Counted from the stretch's first letter, positions 25,517 through 35,308 are shown. The stretch: DNA of 64,000 nucleotides from Anaerocolumna chitinilytica (GCF_014218355.1 NZ_AP023368.1:4279501-4343500); one strand, 5' to 3'. Notes: generated by a model from the sequence alone, not told the origin. Numbers and translations: made by a program.

Positions 25517-26275
25517 TTATTTTTTTATTTGATTCCTAATTTCCTTTTCATGCACGAGGCAATATTCATAACCTTTTTCCATAAACAAGAGGATATTATT
25601 GTCTTCAAAAAGCCTTTGCAGTATATCCAGCACAGGAGTTCCATCTATTTTCATTGTATAAAAATAATCATACGCACAGCCGCTTTCGAAATAGGGATTG
25701 ATTGAATATAGCCTCTTATCCTTTCTCATAATGGTATCGACAACCATTTCGCTGAAAATCCATTTTATATGAGGATTTTCATATTCCCTTTTATCATCCT
25801 TAAAGTGACAATTCCATACATAAAACCAAACAAAATGGATAATTTCATGGATGGCCATTCCTAGAGCTCCTTTTTCACTATTTAAATAAAAAACATCAAA
25901 TCTTCTTTCATCTAAAAATCTTGGACATATTGGATTCAGTGTGATATTTCCAATCAGGTCGTTAAATTTGTCCGATAAATTTAGATCAAATGTATCCTCT
26001 AATGCCTTTTGTATACTGAATGATTTAGAATCCCAATACTTCTGATAGCTTATTACTTTTTGCTTAATTGCTTCGAATTCTACAACACCATTAAGAACCT
26101 CTAACAAATAATCTCGCTTCTGAAGGCTATTGAAAGAACAAAGTTTTCCTTTATCAATCTGAGGATAAAAATAAAGGGAAGACTCGAACCAGTATTCGCT
26201 GTAATCTCCTTCAAGGAATAGCATGATACTATCAATGCTATGTTGTATCCCCGGATTATTATATCGTAATTTCAT
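25517..26275 (-). CDS. Putative zincin-type metalloprotease, family unknown
   Basis: 252 residues. The motif HEIIHFVWF is an HExxH zinc site, with FSEMVVD about 35 residues later as the possible third ligand. The rest has no match that I recognise. It has no secretion signal. A hairpin (GAGTGAAAG...CTTTCACTC, about 26321-26345) lies just upstream of its start and ends the previous transcript on the same strand. Confidence 0.5.
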   Translation of the reverse strand: MKLRYNNPGIQHSIDSIMLFLEGDYSEYWFESSLYFYPQIDKGKLCSFNSLQKRDYLLEVLNGVVEFEAIKQKVISYQKYWDSKSFSIQKALEDTFDLNLSDKFNDLIGNITLNPICPRFLDERRFDVFYLNSEKGALGMAIHEIIHFVWFYVWNCHFKDDKREYENPHIKWIFSEMVVDTIMRKDKRLYSINPYFESGCAYDYFYTMKIDGTPVLDILQRLFEDNNILLFMEKGYEYCLVHEKEIRNQIKK

Positions 26276-26320
26276 ATTTGGCTCCCATCTGCGTGCTTTA
26301 GCACGTGTACAAAATCAGGG

Positions 26321-26412
26321 GGAGTGAAAGATTTATCTTTCACTCTTCCCTCCATGTGATGTGCTTTAGCGAGTACTTAAATCAAAAGTGAAAATTGTCT
26401 TTCATTTTCACA
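26321..26412. terminator. Two adjacent terminator-like hairpins
   Basis: GAGTGAAAGAT/ATCTTTCACTC at about 26321-26345 and GTGAAAATTG/CATTTTCAC at about 26389-26411. They lie between the end of the gene at 26437 and the start of the next one. Each has little poly-T, so strength is uncertain. Confidence 0.45.
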
Positions 26413-26436
26413 CTAACCACTTTCTATTTCCATTCC

Positions 26437-27087
26437 TTATACTGTAGTATATAAGTTTACTGGATTCATAGATTCCTTCCCTTCAGCTAGGGCACTTAAT
26501 TCATTTATACACAGTTCCTTCGCCTGATTTATATATGTAAGGATTTCATTGTATGGATATAGTTCGAGGTCCTCCCTGGAAGCTGCTTTTGAATCATTGA
26601 TTTCACTTCTTAATGCCTGGCAGAATTCAAGACACAAAAGTTGATCAATCTCTTCTATACCAATCCCATCCATTAATGGAAGGTAATAATGTAAATTATA
26701 ATCTTTTGATAAAATATAATTAAGTACTCTAAAATCTTTATAGCTCATCTCATAATATAATTTTCGTTCCGGGTAGAGATGAATTCTGATAAATCTGTCT
26801 GCAATACTTGAAAACCATAAAGCATCCATTATTAGATGACAATAGTAACCCATATAAAGGGAATCACTCATCTGCCAATTATATCTATCTTTAAATTTAA
26901 GCCAGTTAATGCCTTTCTTATTCTCTTTTGTCAATACTTCTCCAAAATGAGCTTTCTCATAACTGCCATCTTCATGCTTCGATAAATCCGGTAATAATGC
27001 TCCATATACAAATCGATCTCTATCTATTCCCGTATTCATTACCGCAATTTCTTCTGCAATCAAATAATGAATCAATCTTGAAGCCAT
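26437..27087 (-). CDS. Zinc-dependent phospholipase C-like protein
   Basis: 216 residues starting MASRLIHYLIAEEIA, which sets the first His, then YGALLPDLSK with the Asp and MGYYCHLIMDALWF with further His and Asp residues. This order of metal ligands is typical of the zinc-dependent phospholipase C/S1-P1 nuclease-like family of cytoplasmic proteins often annotated in Clostridia. No signal peptide. Function inferred only from fold. Confidence 0.6.
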   Translation of the reverse strand: MASRLIHYLIAEEIAVMNTGIDRDRFVYGALLPDLSKHEDGSYEKAHFGEVLTKENKKGINWLKFKDRYNWQMSDSLYMGYYCHLIMDALWFSSIADRFIRIHLYPERKLYYEMSYKDFRVLNYILSKDYNLHYYLPLMDGIGIEEIDQLLCLEFCQALRSEINDSKAASREDLELYPYNEILTYINQAKELCINELSALAEGKESMNPVNLYTTV

Positions 27088-27228
27088 CGTATTTTCTCCC
27101 TTGATTGTTCTTCAATAAACCAGCAACTCTTAAGTTTACTCCGAAACCGCGCTATCCCCTGCAATACCATAATTCCTAACACCTATCCTCATTATCTCAT
27201 ATGGCTAACAGACATTACCACGGCTTAA

Positions 27229-27262
27229 TAAAGCCTCAGAAATTTAGTGTTCTGAGGCTTTT
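27229..27262. terminator. Terminator hairpin
   Basis: AAAGCCTCAGAA, loop, TTCTGAGGCTTTT. It sits directly downstream of the minus-strand acetyltransferase ending at 27276. Confidence 0.8.
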
Positions 27263-27275
27263 AAAGAACTAAATT

Positions 27276-27737
27276 CTATAAATGACACTCCATGCTGACC
27301 ATTTGCTCCTGTAAGCCATGGCGTTTATAAAAACGTATTCCGCTGTGATTAGAAGGAAATACCGACAAACGTAAATAATCTAAACCGCGGTCTTTCGCCC
27401 ATTGCTTTGAAGCTTCAAATAACCTTGTGCCAATACCGCAGTTTCTATGTATTTCTTTCACAATAAAGTCTTGCATATAAGCATACCTGCACGGTATTAA
27501 TAGACTTGGACCATTGGTTTCTTTTTCAAATAATAACGAAAATCCAACTACTTCATCCTGAAGTTCTGCCAGAAGGAATTGTGATTTAGGGCCATTAATC
27601 ATTTCTATTAAAGATTCATCGTTTCTATCTCCCCGCTGAAAATGTTCCGGCTGATGCTTTATAGCATCCGTATCCAATTCCCAGAAAAGTTGTCTTATAG
27701 CTTCTATATCTTTCTCTGTTGCAGGTCTTATTATCAT
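27276..27737 (-). CDS. GNAT family N-acetyltransferase
   Basis: 153 residues from the inner ATG 27737 (MIIRPATEKD, the usual GNAT opening; AAGGGGAA lies 8 nt before it). The acetyl-CoA loop reads VKEIHRNCGIGTRLFEAS, then NHSGIRFYKRHGLQ. The family acetylates amines of small molecules or proteins. It follows another GNAT gene on the same strand with a short gap, so the two form an operon. Confidence 0.85.
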   Translation of the reverse strand: MIIRPATEKDIEAIRQLFWELDTDAIKHQPEHFQRGDRNDESLIEMINGPKSQFLLAELQDEVVGFSLLFEKETNGPSLLIPCRYAYMQDFIVKEIHRNCGIGTRLFEASKQWAKDRGLDYLRLSVFPSNHSGIRFYKRHGLQEQMVSMECHL

Positions 27738-27766
27738 TCGTAAATTCCCCTTCATCTATTAGATTA

Positions 27767-28186
27767 TCAAATTGCTTTTATCATAAACATTTCAAGTGGC
27801 TGTTCAAAGCCCGGTATATCAAGTACCAGGCAACCACTATCTTTATAACCAAGCTTCCGATAAAAATGCTGTGCTTCTTCATCGGCTTGTGTTGATGTCA
27901 TAACCATCTTATAACCCAACCCAGCCATTTCAGCCTCCCAAAATTCCATGGCTTTTCTGCCATATCCTTTTTTGTGATAAGAAAAGTCAATATAAATCAT
28001 AGTTAAAAAAGGGATGTTATCCCAAAACATATTAAAACGTAATATCCCGATGGGTTTCTCATCATCAAATATTACATATCCTCTTTGATCTGCTACTTTT
28101 TTTATAAATTCTGCTTCCGGCAAATGCCTGTCAAGCGTATACCAAAAGTCTTTATCTTCTTTTTTTATGCCCCTTATCTGAAACAT
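27767..28186 (-). CDS. GNAT family N-acetyltransferase
   Basis: 139 residues. Key segments: FLTMIYIDFSYHKKGYGRKA (acetyl-CoA loop, Y-x-x-x-G-x-G-x-K) and QHFYRKLGYKDSG. It heads a two-gene operon with the GNAT gene at 27276. The substrate is unknown. Confidence 0.85.
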   Translation of the reverse strand: MFQIRGIKKEDKDFWYTLDRHLPEAEFIKKVADQRGYVIFDDEKPIGILRFNMFWDNIPFLTMIYIDFSYHKKGYGRKAMEFWEAEMAGLGYKMVMTSTQADEEAQHFYRKLGYKDSGCLVLDIPGFEQPLEMFMIKAI

Positions 28187-28300
28187 ATCTGTTCCCCCTA
28201 TTAATGATTCAATTGCCTTATGGTAATGTTAATACTATTAGAACATAAAAGCCAGATTAAGAATTATTATAATTATTTTTAACAATATGAAATATCTAAA

Positions 28301-28339
28301 ATCGCTAACTCCTATTTTAAGGAATCAGCGATTTTTAGA
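28301..28339. terminator. Terminator hairpin
   Basis: AAATCGCTAACTCC, loop, GGAATCAGCGATTT, directly downstream of the minus-strand SHOCT gene. The arms resemble the unit-end hairpins, but no att core or recombinase remnant is near, so no link is claimed. Confidence 0.75.
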
Positions 28340-28816
28340 TTAATTAAACATACTGTTTATAATTTCTTTTTTCTTTTGTTCGTACTCTTCTTGTGTTAAT
28401 AAATCCTTTTGATACATGTTTTTCAAACGCTCAAGTTTATTTTCAACTGAATCATCAGACTTTGATTTACTCGCACTTTGTCCTGCTTTTTCATAATTTT
28501 TGATTTCATTTGCAAACGCCGCAGCGATAGCTTCAGCATTTTTAATACAATTTTTTTTAGCAAGCAGATATGGTACTTTTACCCCACCTCTTATTAAAAC
28601 CTTTGTAATATCAGAGGTTTCATGTGAAATAGTGACAGTCACATAATCACCCGGAGAAGCTGTTAACCCCTTTACCTTAATTTGTACTGTACCGATAATT
28701 TCATTTTCATCAGTAATTTCATAATTTTTGAGGGTTGATACCGCTTCTAATATAGCATCATAACAGTCTTCAACAGTAAAATTTACTTTTACTTCAATTT
28801 CATGTTCCATCATCAT
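28340..28816 (-). CDS. SHOCT-domain protein of unknown function
   Basis: 158 residues. Residues 1-110 form a beta-rich domain with strands such as EIEVKVNFTV and TVQIKVKGLT. The C-terminus ends in a SHOCT helix pair (LERLKNMYQKDLLTQEEYEQ). SHOCT is a short domain found at the ends of many proteins, probably for oligomerisation. No catalytic residue is seen. Confidence 0.7.
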   Translation of the reverse strand: MMMEHEIEVKVNFTVEDCYDAILEAVSTLKNYEITDENEIIGTVQIKVKGLTASPGDYVTVTISHETSDITKVLIRGGVKVPYLLAKKNCIKNAEAIAAAFANEIKNYEKAGQSASKSKSDDSVENKLERLKNMYQKDLLTQEEYEQKKKEIINSMFN

Positions 28817-28997
28817 AAGTGTAACCTCTCCTTTTCATTTATCTGCATATTATACTATTTTATGGTAAAGTTACAACAAAATCAATCCATACCTATGTAT
28901 TATTTTGTCAAGATTTCCGAATAAATTGTTCAAGTGTATGAAGTGTTTTGAATTAATCAAATTTACTCTTTATAATCAATAATTAATAATATTTTCC

Positions 28998-29028
28998 TTG
29001 ACCTCGAGTTAGCTTTATTATGTATAAT
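28998..29028 (+). promoter_or_regulatory. Promoter with 19-bp spacer, MerR-type
   Basis: TTGACC (28998-29003) and TATAAT (29023-29028) are 19 bp apart. That spacing is poor for sigma-A alone but typical of promoters activated by MerR-family regulators. The spacer begins with TCGAGTTAGCT, like the left half of their dyads, though the right half is weak. It lies 87 bp before the aldo/keto reductase. Confidence 0.5.
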
Positions 29029-29114
29029 GTATCTTGTCAATACAACAACCGGATATTCCTTCTAGGAATGTCCAAACTAATAACTGCCGTTCAATAATAA
29101 AAGGAGGGTTACAC

Positions 29115-29924
29115 ATGATTTTACAGGAAACGTATACGTTGAAGAATGGAGTCAAAGTACCAAAAATTGGTTTAGGAACCTGGCAGATACCGGATGGAGA
29201 ACAGACCTATCAGGCAGTCCTGTGGGCATTACAGAATGGATACAGACATATAGATACAGCGATGGCTTACGGAAATGAAGCAAGTGTTGGAAGAGCTATT
29301 AAAGATTCCGGGATAGCCAGAGAAGAGATTTTTGTTACTACAAAGCTCCCTGCAGAACATAAGGGGCATAAAATTGCCCATGAATGCTTTCAGAAATCTA
29401 TAAATTTATTGGGACTGGATTATATTGACCTTTATTTAATCCATGCCCCCTGGCCTTGGCACAGCATTGGTCAGGATTGTACACAAGGAAATATCGACAG
29501 CTGGCAGGCTTTAGAAGAAATCTATGATAGTGGCGCAGTGAAGGCAATTGGTATCTCAAACTTTGAACCCAAACATATACAACCAATATTATCAATGTGC
29601 AAATATGTACCAATGATGAATCAGATTTCCTTTCATATTGGTCATAGACAGGAAGAGATCGTTAATTTTTGCGCACCCCTTGATATTAAAATTACCGCTT
29701 ACTCTCCATTGGCAACCGGAAGAATAATTGGAAATAAAACGATTGTAGCAATGGCCGAGAAATATCAGGTAACTCCCGCACAGCTTTGTATCCGTTATTG
29801 CTTGCAGAAAGATACTGTTGTTATCCCCAAATCAACAAAGGAAGAACGAATTATTTCGAATGCAAAAGTAGATTTTGTTATCCTTGATGAAGATATGAAA
29901 ACTCTGGATCAAGTTAACAATTAA
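29115..29924 (+). CDS. Aldo/keto reductase
   Basis: 269 residues from ATG 29115 (AAAGGAGG upstream; an earlier in-frame ATG at 29034 has no ribosome site). The tetrad is visible: Asp and Tyr in HIDTAMAYGNE, Lys in TTKLPAEH and His in LIHAPWP. IPKSTKEERI near the end forms the NADP(H) site. It reduces aldehydes or ketones in the cytoplasm. A 19-bp-spacer promoter suggests aldehyde or redox control through a MerR regulator not present in the window. Confidence 0.9.
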   Translation: MILQETYTLKNGVKVPKIGLGTWQIPDGEQTYQAVLWALQNGYRHIDTAMAYGNEASVGRAIKDSGIAREEIFVTTKLPAEHKGHKIAHECFQKSINLLGLDYIDLYLIHAPWPWHSIGQDCTQGNIDSWQALEEIYDSGAVKAIGISNFEPKHIQPILSMCKYVPMMNQISFHIGHRQEEIVNFCAPLDIKITAYSPLATGRIIGNKTIVAMAEKYQVTPAQLCIRYCLQKDTVVIPKSTKEERIISNAKVDFVILDEDMKTLDQVNN

Positions 29925-29962
29925 CCCTAGGTTCTACACATACCTCATCCTATAGTTTTAAT

Positions 29963-30079
29963 AAAAAAGGGGCTGTTGCAAAATAGCCATAATGAACTCT
30001 AAAACAGGACTGGATGTATTATTATACACCCAATCCTTTCAAAAGAGTAAATTAGCTATTTTGCAACAGCACCTTTTTT
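29963..30079. repeat. 117-bp palindromic repeat (MITE-like or bidirectional terminator)
   Basis: The outer arms AAAAAAGGGGCTGTTGCAAA and AATAGC are mirrored by GCTATTTTGCAACAGC and ACCTTTTTT. Inside, AGGACTGGATGTA faces TACACCCAATCCT. GGGCTGTTGCAAAATAG-type ends are known from some insertion sequences. It lies between two convergent genes and can end both transcripts. Confidence 0.6.
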
Positions 30080-30081
30080 GA

Positions 30082-32280
30082 TTATGATAATCCATCCTTA
30101 AGACCTTCAAAGTCAAGATAATCTTCTATGAATTGCTTTCGAAGCAGTTCAAGGGGAATGAACTCGTTGTACTTTCCATCAATCTGGACCTTGTCAGGTA
30201 ATGGTAAGTCATATAGATTAAGATCACTATGAACAATATCATAGATGATGCTCTCCAGCTCCTCCTTCGATCCTTCAAAAAGCACTTCTAGATAAACACA
30301 AGTAATCCAAGGAAGCTTACTCTTAATTTTTCGATACCGTAAAGCATAATTCAAGGTCATTAATTGTCTTGTTCCCACCCAGGGAAAGATAGCATATTTT
30401 CTATCTGACAGTGGGGTCACGAGATTATCCAGTATTCCGCTGTTGCGGGCAATATATTGAATTTCAGCTAATCTGTCTCTGCAGCGGTCGCTTAAATATG
30501 GATAGGGTTCGTTCTCTTTTAAAACACTGCGCACCTTGCGGACAAGAACTGTATGAAGCTCGGCATTAAAGTCTACATTCCAGTCTACAACCGATACCCC
30601 GGGTACCTTTTTTACAAAGATAACTTTCGATTTTTCATTTACATCCACTGTCTCCCATGCTATACCTGCCAATGCAAAACGGGTACCAACCGGATAGACT
30701 TTATCAACTGTACCGATAGTTCGGTTCTCATCTTTTACCAGCAGATACTCCGGTGCCATAAATATTGTCAGAAATTTATGACTGTTTACGATTTTTTCTC
30801 CTTCTCTTCCGATAATCAATCCGCCATGCTCCGTCCGCTGCAGCTGATCTATGTTAATCATATGAGAAAGAAGCCATTTATAATCCTCTTGGGGAATGTT
30901 CTTAAAACAGCCTAAGGATAGAATGGACTGAGCCAGTCCTGCCGGTGACATCTCACCGTTGCTTTTTAGACAGCTCATTGTCTGGTGATACAAAAGATTA
31001 TAAGCATGATTTTGGGGAGGAATGGGTTCTATCCAATGATCCTTTAAATATAGCTGTATAATGCTGATAGTCCGTATAAATTCCCAATTAATCGGTCCTA
31101 GAATATCTGCGGAATTTATCCTTATGCTTTCGACGAAGGTAAATAACAGCTGAGGGACCTGTCCGCGCCTGCCGCATCGGCCTAAACGCTGAGCAAAGCT
31201 GGAAACATTAAGAGGTGCTCCGACTTGAACGGCCTGGTCAAGAGAACCAATGTCGATACCTAACTCCAGTGTGACAGTAGCTCCCGTGACAATCTTCTCA
31301 TCCGCAGATTTCATTTCATCTTCCGTATTTTCCCGCAACAACGCCGAAACATTACCATGGTGAACCCGATAAACATCCGGTGCTTTATTCTGTAATGCTA
31401 TCTCCCGTATATGTGCAATGATAAACTCTGTCTCTTCCCTGCTATTAGTGAAAATAATCGTTTTTTTATCCAGTGTTTGTCTGAAAAGGTATTCGTAATG
31501 TTCCCGGTCACCTATATCTCCTGAGTTGACATCTACTACATTTCCACTCCCGTCTCTCGTAATAAGATCCCGCTCTTCGGCGTAATTAACAAAGCGCTCA
31601 ATGTGAAGCCTTACACGCTTTTTCCCTTCTTCCACAATGGGAGCGGTGCAGTTTCGTCCGGTTCCGGTATTCAGCCAATTTACCGCCAGTGATATATCAC
31701 CTAAAGTTGCAGATAAGCCAATCCTCCGGGGATTAACACCTGTCAATTGTTTAAGCCGCTCAAGAACACATAGTAATTGCAGCCCTCTGACATCCCGCAT
31801 GAAGTAGTGGACCTCATCAATAATAACAAACCGCAAATCAGAGAACAAGGACAGGCAGGCACTGCGTTTATTGGTAATAAGGCTTTCTAAAGATTCCGGA
31901 GTGATTTGCAGCAGTCCTTCCGGATTTTTGATAAGCTTGTTCTTTTGAGTCTGAGAAGCATCCCCATGCCATTTAGTGACAGGAAGATTGGAATCCAGAA
32001 GCATCTGCTCCAGCCGTTTAAACTGATCATTGATCAAAGCCTTGAGCGGTGATATATAAAGGATTCCCACCGAGCTTGACGGTTTGTTATAAATCTCAGT
32101 AAGCACCGGCAGAAAAGCCGCTTCTGTCTTACCTGAAGCAGTTCCGGAAGACAAGAGTAAATTATCCTCTGTGTCAAAGATAACCTCACAGGCAGCAACC
32201 TGATTACCTCGCAATTCCTCCCACTTATTTTCATAAATAAAATCCTGAATAAAAGGTGCGAGCCTATTAAAAACATCCAT
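30082..32280 (-). CDS. sngC: Lhr-like DEAD/DEAH helicase, Shango component SngC
   Basis: 732 residues. Motif I is SGTASGKT (45-52), motif II IIDEVHYF (about 153-160), then GLSATLGD, a C-terminal RecA lobe and motif VI QRLGRCGRRGQ. The tail beyond residue 480 is family-specific. It is the third gene of a minus-strand operon after a TerB-type protein and an ATPase, 5 bp behind the latter. That trio is the composition of the Shango anti-phage system. Nucleic-acid translocation is expected; the precise substrate in Shango is not established from sequence. Confidence 0.75.
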   Translation of the reverse strand: MDVFNRLAPFIQDFIYENKWEELRGNQVAACEVIFDTEDNLLLSSGTASGKTEAAFLPVLTEIYNKPSSSVGILYISPLKALINDQFKRLEQMLLDSNLPVTKWHGDASQTQKNKLIKNPEGLLQITPESLESLITNKRSACLSLFSDLRFVIIDEVHYFMRDVRGLQLLCVLERLKQLTGVNPRRIGLSATLGDISLAVNWLNTGTGRNCTAPIVEEGKKRVRLHIERFVNYAEERDLITRDGSGNVVDVNSGDIGDREHYEYLFRQTLDKKTIIFTNSREETEFIIAHIREIALQNKAPDVYRVHHGNVSALLRENTEDEMKSADEKIVTGATVTLELGIDIGSLDQAVQVGAPLNVSSFAQRLGRCGRRGQVPQLLFTFVESIRINSADILGPINWEFIRTISIIQLYLKDHWIEPIPPQNHAYNLLYHQTMSCLKSNGEMSPAGLAQSILSLGCFKNIPQEDYKWLLSHMINIDQLQRTEHGGLIIGREGEKIVNSHKFLTIFMAPEYLLVKDENRTIGTVDKVYPVGTRFALAGIAWETVDVNEKSKVIFVKKVPGVSVVDWNVDFNAELHTVLVRKVRSVLKENEPYPYLSDRCRDRLAEIQYIARNSGILDNLVTPLSDRKYAIFPWVGTRQLMTLNYALRYRKIKSKLPWITCVYLEVLFEGSKEELESIIYDIVHSDLNLYDLPLPDKVQIDGKYNEFIPLELLRKQFIEDYLDFEGLKDGLS

Positions 32281-32285
32281 AATCT

Positions 32286-33608
32286 TTATACCTCAAATTC
32301 CTGAAATTCACTGTGTATAATCTCATCGGATACTCCGCCTTTCGCCATTTCAAAGCTATTATCACCTAAAATCTCTGAAACTGTCTTCTGGGGATTCTGG
32401 TACAGGATGTTGATCAATTCAATAAAATCCCGGATAATCTCACGGGGAGTGATATGGGTCTGTGCACCGACACGATTATATTCTACCGTTAAGAAATAAA
32501 CCAAGTCATCGTGGGACAGACCAGCTAAATAATTATAAAGCTGTGCATGGATATTTAAGAGTTTCTCAACGAGAATATACATCTCTTCCTGGGACAGCAT
32601 CTGCAGCCGGATAATAGGAGCTGAAAGGTCCTTTATATCAGCAGTGGCAAAGTGTCCCTCTGCCAAGCGCGAACGTAATGCTTCATAGCTGAATACCCCT
32701 TTATACTTGTCCTCAATACATTGAGGCGTTCCCCCCATAAGAAAGCCAATATGCTTTGCTTTTCCTTGTAATACATCATTATACATGGTGAGGATTTTCT
32801 CATAATTATTAGCTCTGGTGATGGAATTCGGTATTTTAAAGATATTGACCAATTCGTCTATCACGACAAGCATTCCCTTATACCCTGCTCCTACTAAGAA
32901 TGCGGCAAATATCTTTAAGAAATCATACCAGGTCTCATCATTGACAATGAAATTGATTCCAAGCTCATCCTTTGCTTCTTTCCTGGATGGATATTCTCCC
33001 CTAAACCATTTCAGCACATTTGATTTCAGCGCTGCATCGTCCTGCTTGTAAGCCTTCCAGTAAGTGACCACTGCTTTGGCGAATTCAAAGCCATTGACCA
33101 TTCCTTCCAGGGAACTTGCAACGGCATAGATTTGTCTTTCCACCAGCTCATCAAATTCAACATCACTCACCCCCGGCTGTGCTTTGACAGCTGCTTGGAT
33201 ACCTGATATCCATTTTTCAAGTATCAACGGAAGTGCACCACCATCAGGCTTTGATTTGGTAGAAAGATTCTGAATCAATTCCTTATAAGTTGCCAGTCCC
33301 TGCCCTTTGGTACCGGCAAACCGGCGTTCAGGTGAAAGATCGGCATCAACAACCACAAAGCCTTTCGCTGTTGCATAATTTCTAATTGTTTGGAGTAAAA
33401 AGCTCTTCCCGCTGCCGTACTTTCCGACAATGAAACGAAAAGACGCACTGCCCTCTTCAATCATCTGAATATCATGAAGTATGGCAGCAATCTCCTGGGT
33501 TCGGCCTACCGTGATATATTCAAGGCCAACTCTTGGTACAACTCCGCCTTTTAAAGCATTGATTAATATGTTCGCTATTCTGTTCGGTACTTGACTTGCC
33601 ATATTCAT
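32286..33608 (-). CDS. sngB: BrxD-like ATPase, Shango component SngB
   Basis: 440 residues. Walker A is GKYGSGKS (62-69) and the Walker B strand is MLVVIDELVN. The later segment (MGGTPQCIEDKYKGVFSYEA, then LRSRLAEGHF) is typical of the BREX BrxD/DUF2791-type ATPases. Its ATG overlaps the stop of the preceding TerB gene (ATGA), a sign of coupled translation. It likely powers or gates the helicase encoded next. Confidence 0.75.
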   Translation of the reverse strand: MNMASQVPNRIANILINALKGGVVPRVGLEYITVGRTQEIAAILHDIQMIEEGSASFRFIVGKYGSGKSFLLQTIRNYATAKGFVVVDADLSPERRFAGTKGQGLATYKELIQNLSTKSKPDGGALPLILEKWISGIQAAVKAQPGVSDVEFDELVERQIYAVASSLEGMVNGFEFAKAVVTYWKAYKQDDAALKSNVLKWFRGEYPSRKEAKDELGINFIVNDETWYDFLKIFAAFLVGAGYKGMLVVIDELVNIFKIPNSITRANNYEKILTMYNDVLQGKAKHIGFLMGGTPQCIEDKYKGVFSYEALRSRLAEGHFATADIKDLSAPIIRLQMLSQEEMYILVEKLLNIHAQLYNYLAGLSHDDLVYFLTVEYNRVGAQTHITPREIIRDFIELINILYQNPQKTVSEILGDNSFEMAKGGVSDEIIHSEFQEFEV

Positions 33609-35308
33609 CCTATTAATTCCTTTACTTGTTCTTTATAATCATCATAAATAACGAATTCCTCATCCAAAAGGTTATCCCCCATGCAATCCATCGCCTTTTC
33701 GTTAATTCCATCAACCAACACCTCAAGCATAATACCGCATTCATCAGCGTATTTCTTTAATTCTGAGTTACTGTGTAACACCACCGATAACGCATCGATT
33801 TCAATCTCTGTTAACATACTTTTCAAACTTTCCCAAGGACCCAGCTGGGAAGTCTGAATTGTTTCAGTCAATAGTTCAGAAAGCATGTCCTCCTTCGCTG
33901 TAAAAGCGAAATCCAAGGGGTTTTGAACAGGAACAGCAGATAGAAGCTGTGCTTCTGGTTCCGGCACTATTAGTTTTTCCTGTGTGACAAGAGCTTCCTG
34001 CCTGATACGGGACAGTGCGGTCTGGTCCACGATTACAACCGTTTTCGTCATTTCTTTGTAGAACTCACCAACGGCATTATTAATAATATTTTCAAGAGAT
34101 AAGCCTGCTTTTTTTAATTTGGTGACGGCTTCATGGTTAACCGTGTCGATATTAGCAGTGAGCTTATACTTATAGTTCGTAACCGTTCTTAAAGCTGCTT
34201 CCATCTGCTTCATAAGGTATCCAATCAGCTGCCGGCCGTTTTCGGATGTGATGACAGTACTAAAAGACCATTTATTTTTATTGCAAATATAGATTTCACT
34301 TTCTGAAAGCACAATCTGCCTGTCTGGCTGTTTCTTCCATGGATAAAACAATGCATCCTTAAAGGGCTTCCATTCGGTCATTTTCTTAGTGGGCTGAAAT
34401 ATCGCTTCTTCAAAATGGATTCCGTTATTTTCAAATGTCTGCCGAAGTTTCTTTATTAAAAAACAAAAACAATCCATAACGAGACTTACATTGTCACCGG
34501 CAAAAAAGGTGGATTTTCTAATATCGTATTTTGATACTGCACAAAACAGACTGAAACTGTCATCCATGCCGTCCATTTTGGGATAATGACGGGTTAGATT
34601 ATTCTTCTGAATAAATTCTTTAAAAGAATGGGTCAAATCGTAGTAGATATGGTAATCCTTCAGCCATCTTAGTACATATTTATCAATAGACTTATTATAA
34701 ACACTGAAAGCTTTCCAGAAAGACATCAGTTGATTAAGTCCATCCTGTGGATCGCTCACTCCAATGTTACCTAATAGCTCATAGAGATAAAGAAATGCAT
34801 AAGATAAGGATATATCAGTGACCTTCCCTTTTCTAACCTCTGTACGCCAGGTAAAATAGGTCCGCAGCTGCTCGTAACCCATCATCTGGTAATATGGAAA
34901 GTACTGTGAAAATTGTGCATTTCCGGGATAATCATCTGTAACATCTTTCATAAAAACACCTTGTTTATAAAAGATTCTGGCATTATCCTGCTGAACCTGC
35001 CGATTATAAAATTTTGTATAGTCATAAGTGGAGCCGGATGTTCTGGCAAGCTCTCTCATTTGACTGAACAGCTCTCGCTTTTCGTCCTTTTCAGGGGCTT
35101 CTATTTTCTGAGACTTCATTACAAACTTACCGACTCCAGGCATCGGGCAGGAATCATATTCAATCTCGTAATAAGTCTCTCCTTCAAATGAAATAGGTTC
35201 TGCATTTTTTCTTTGAGGCCAGTCATTAGCAGTCCCCTCTCCCTGAACCTGCTGCCGCTCGGGGATTTTAACTGATTCATATTTTTTATTTATATTATAT
35301 TCGTCCAT
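33605..35308 (-). CDS. sngA: TerB-domain protein, Shango component SngA
   Basis: 567 residues with a GGGGAGG site. The N-terminal half matches the TerB-N type (PISFEGETYYEIEYDSCPMP, then FYNRQVQQDNARIFYKQG and YFTWRTEVRKGKVTDISLSY). The C-terminal part has the acidic helices expected for TerB-C (TEIEIDALSVVLHSNSELKK). It heads the three-gene operon. TerB-like domains in defence systems are thought to act at the membrane or as scaffolds. I infer the sensor or adaptor role. Confidence 0.7.
   Translation of the reverse strand: MDEYNINKKYESVKIPERQQVQGEGTANDWPQRKNAEPISFEGETYYEIEYDSCPMPGVGKFVMKSQKIEAPEKDEKRELFSQMRELARTSGSTYDYTKFYNRQVQQDNARIFYKQGVFMKDVTDDYPGNAQFSQYFPYYQMMGYEQLRTYFTWRTEVRKGKVTDISLSYAFLYLYELLGNIGVSDPQDGLNQLMSFWKAFSVYNKSIDKYVLRWLKDYHIYYDLTHSFKEFIQKNNLTRHYPKMDGMDDSFSLFCAVSKYDIRKSTFFAGDNVSLVMDCFCFLIKKLRQTFENNGIHFEEAIFQPTKKMTEWKPFKDALFYPWKKQPDRQIVLSESEIYICNKNKWSFSTVITSENGRQLIGYLMKQMEAALRTVTNYKYKLTANIDTVNHEAVTKLKKAGLSLENIINNAVGEFYKEMTKTVVIVDQTALSRIRQEALVTQEKLIVPEPEAQLLSAVPVQNPLDFAFTAKEDMLSELLTETIQTSQLGPWESLKSMLTEIEIDALSVVLHSNSELKKYADECGIMLEVLVDGINEKAMDCMGDNLLDEEFVIYDDYKEQVKELIG

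Noticed and set aside
28301..28339. Another unit end, because the hairpin resembles the unit terminators
   Set aside because: No core, recombinase remnant or left end lies near. The likeness of short T-rich hairpins is not enough.
30082..32280. DISARM or BREX system
   Set aside because: There is no DUF1998/PLD pair and no methylase or PglZ gene. The TerB + ATPase + helicase trio fits Shango better.
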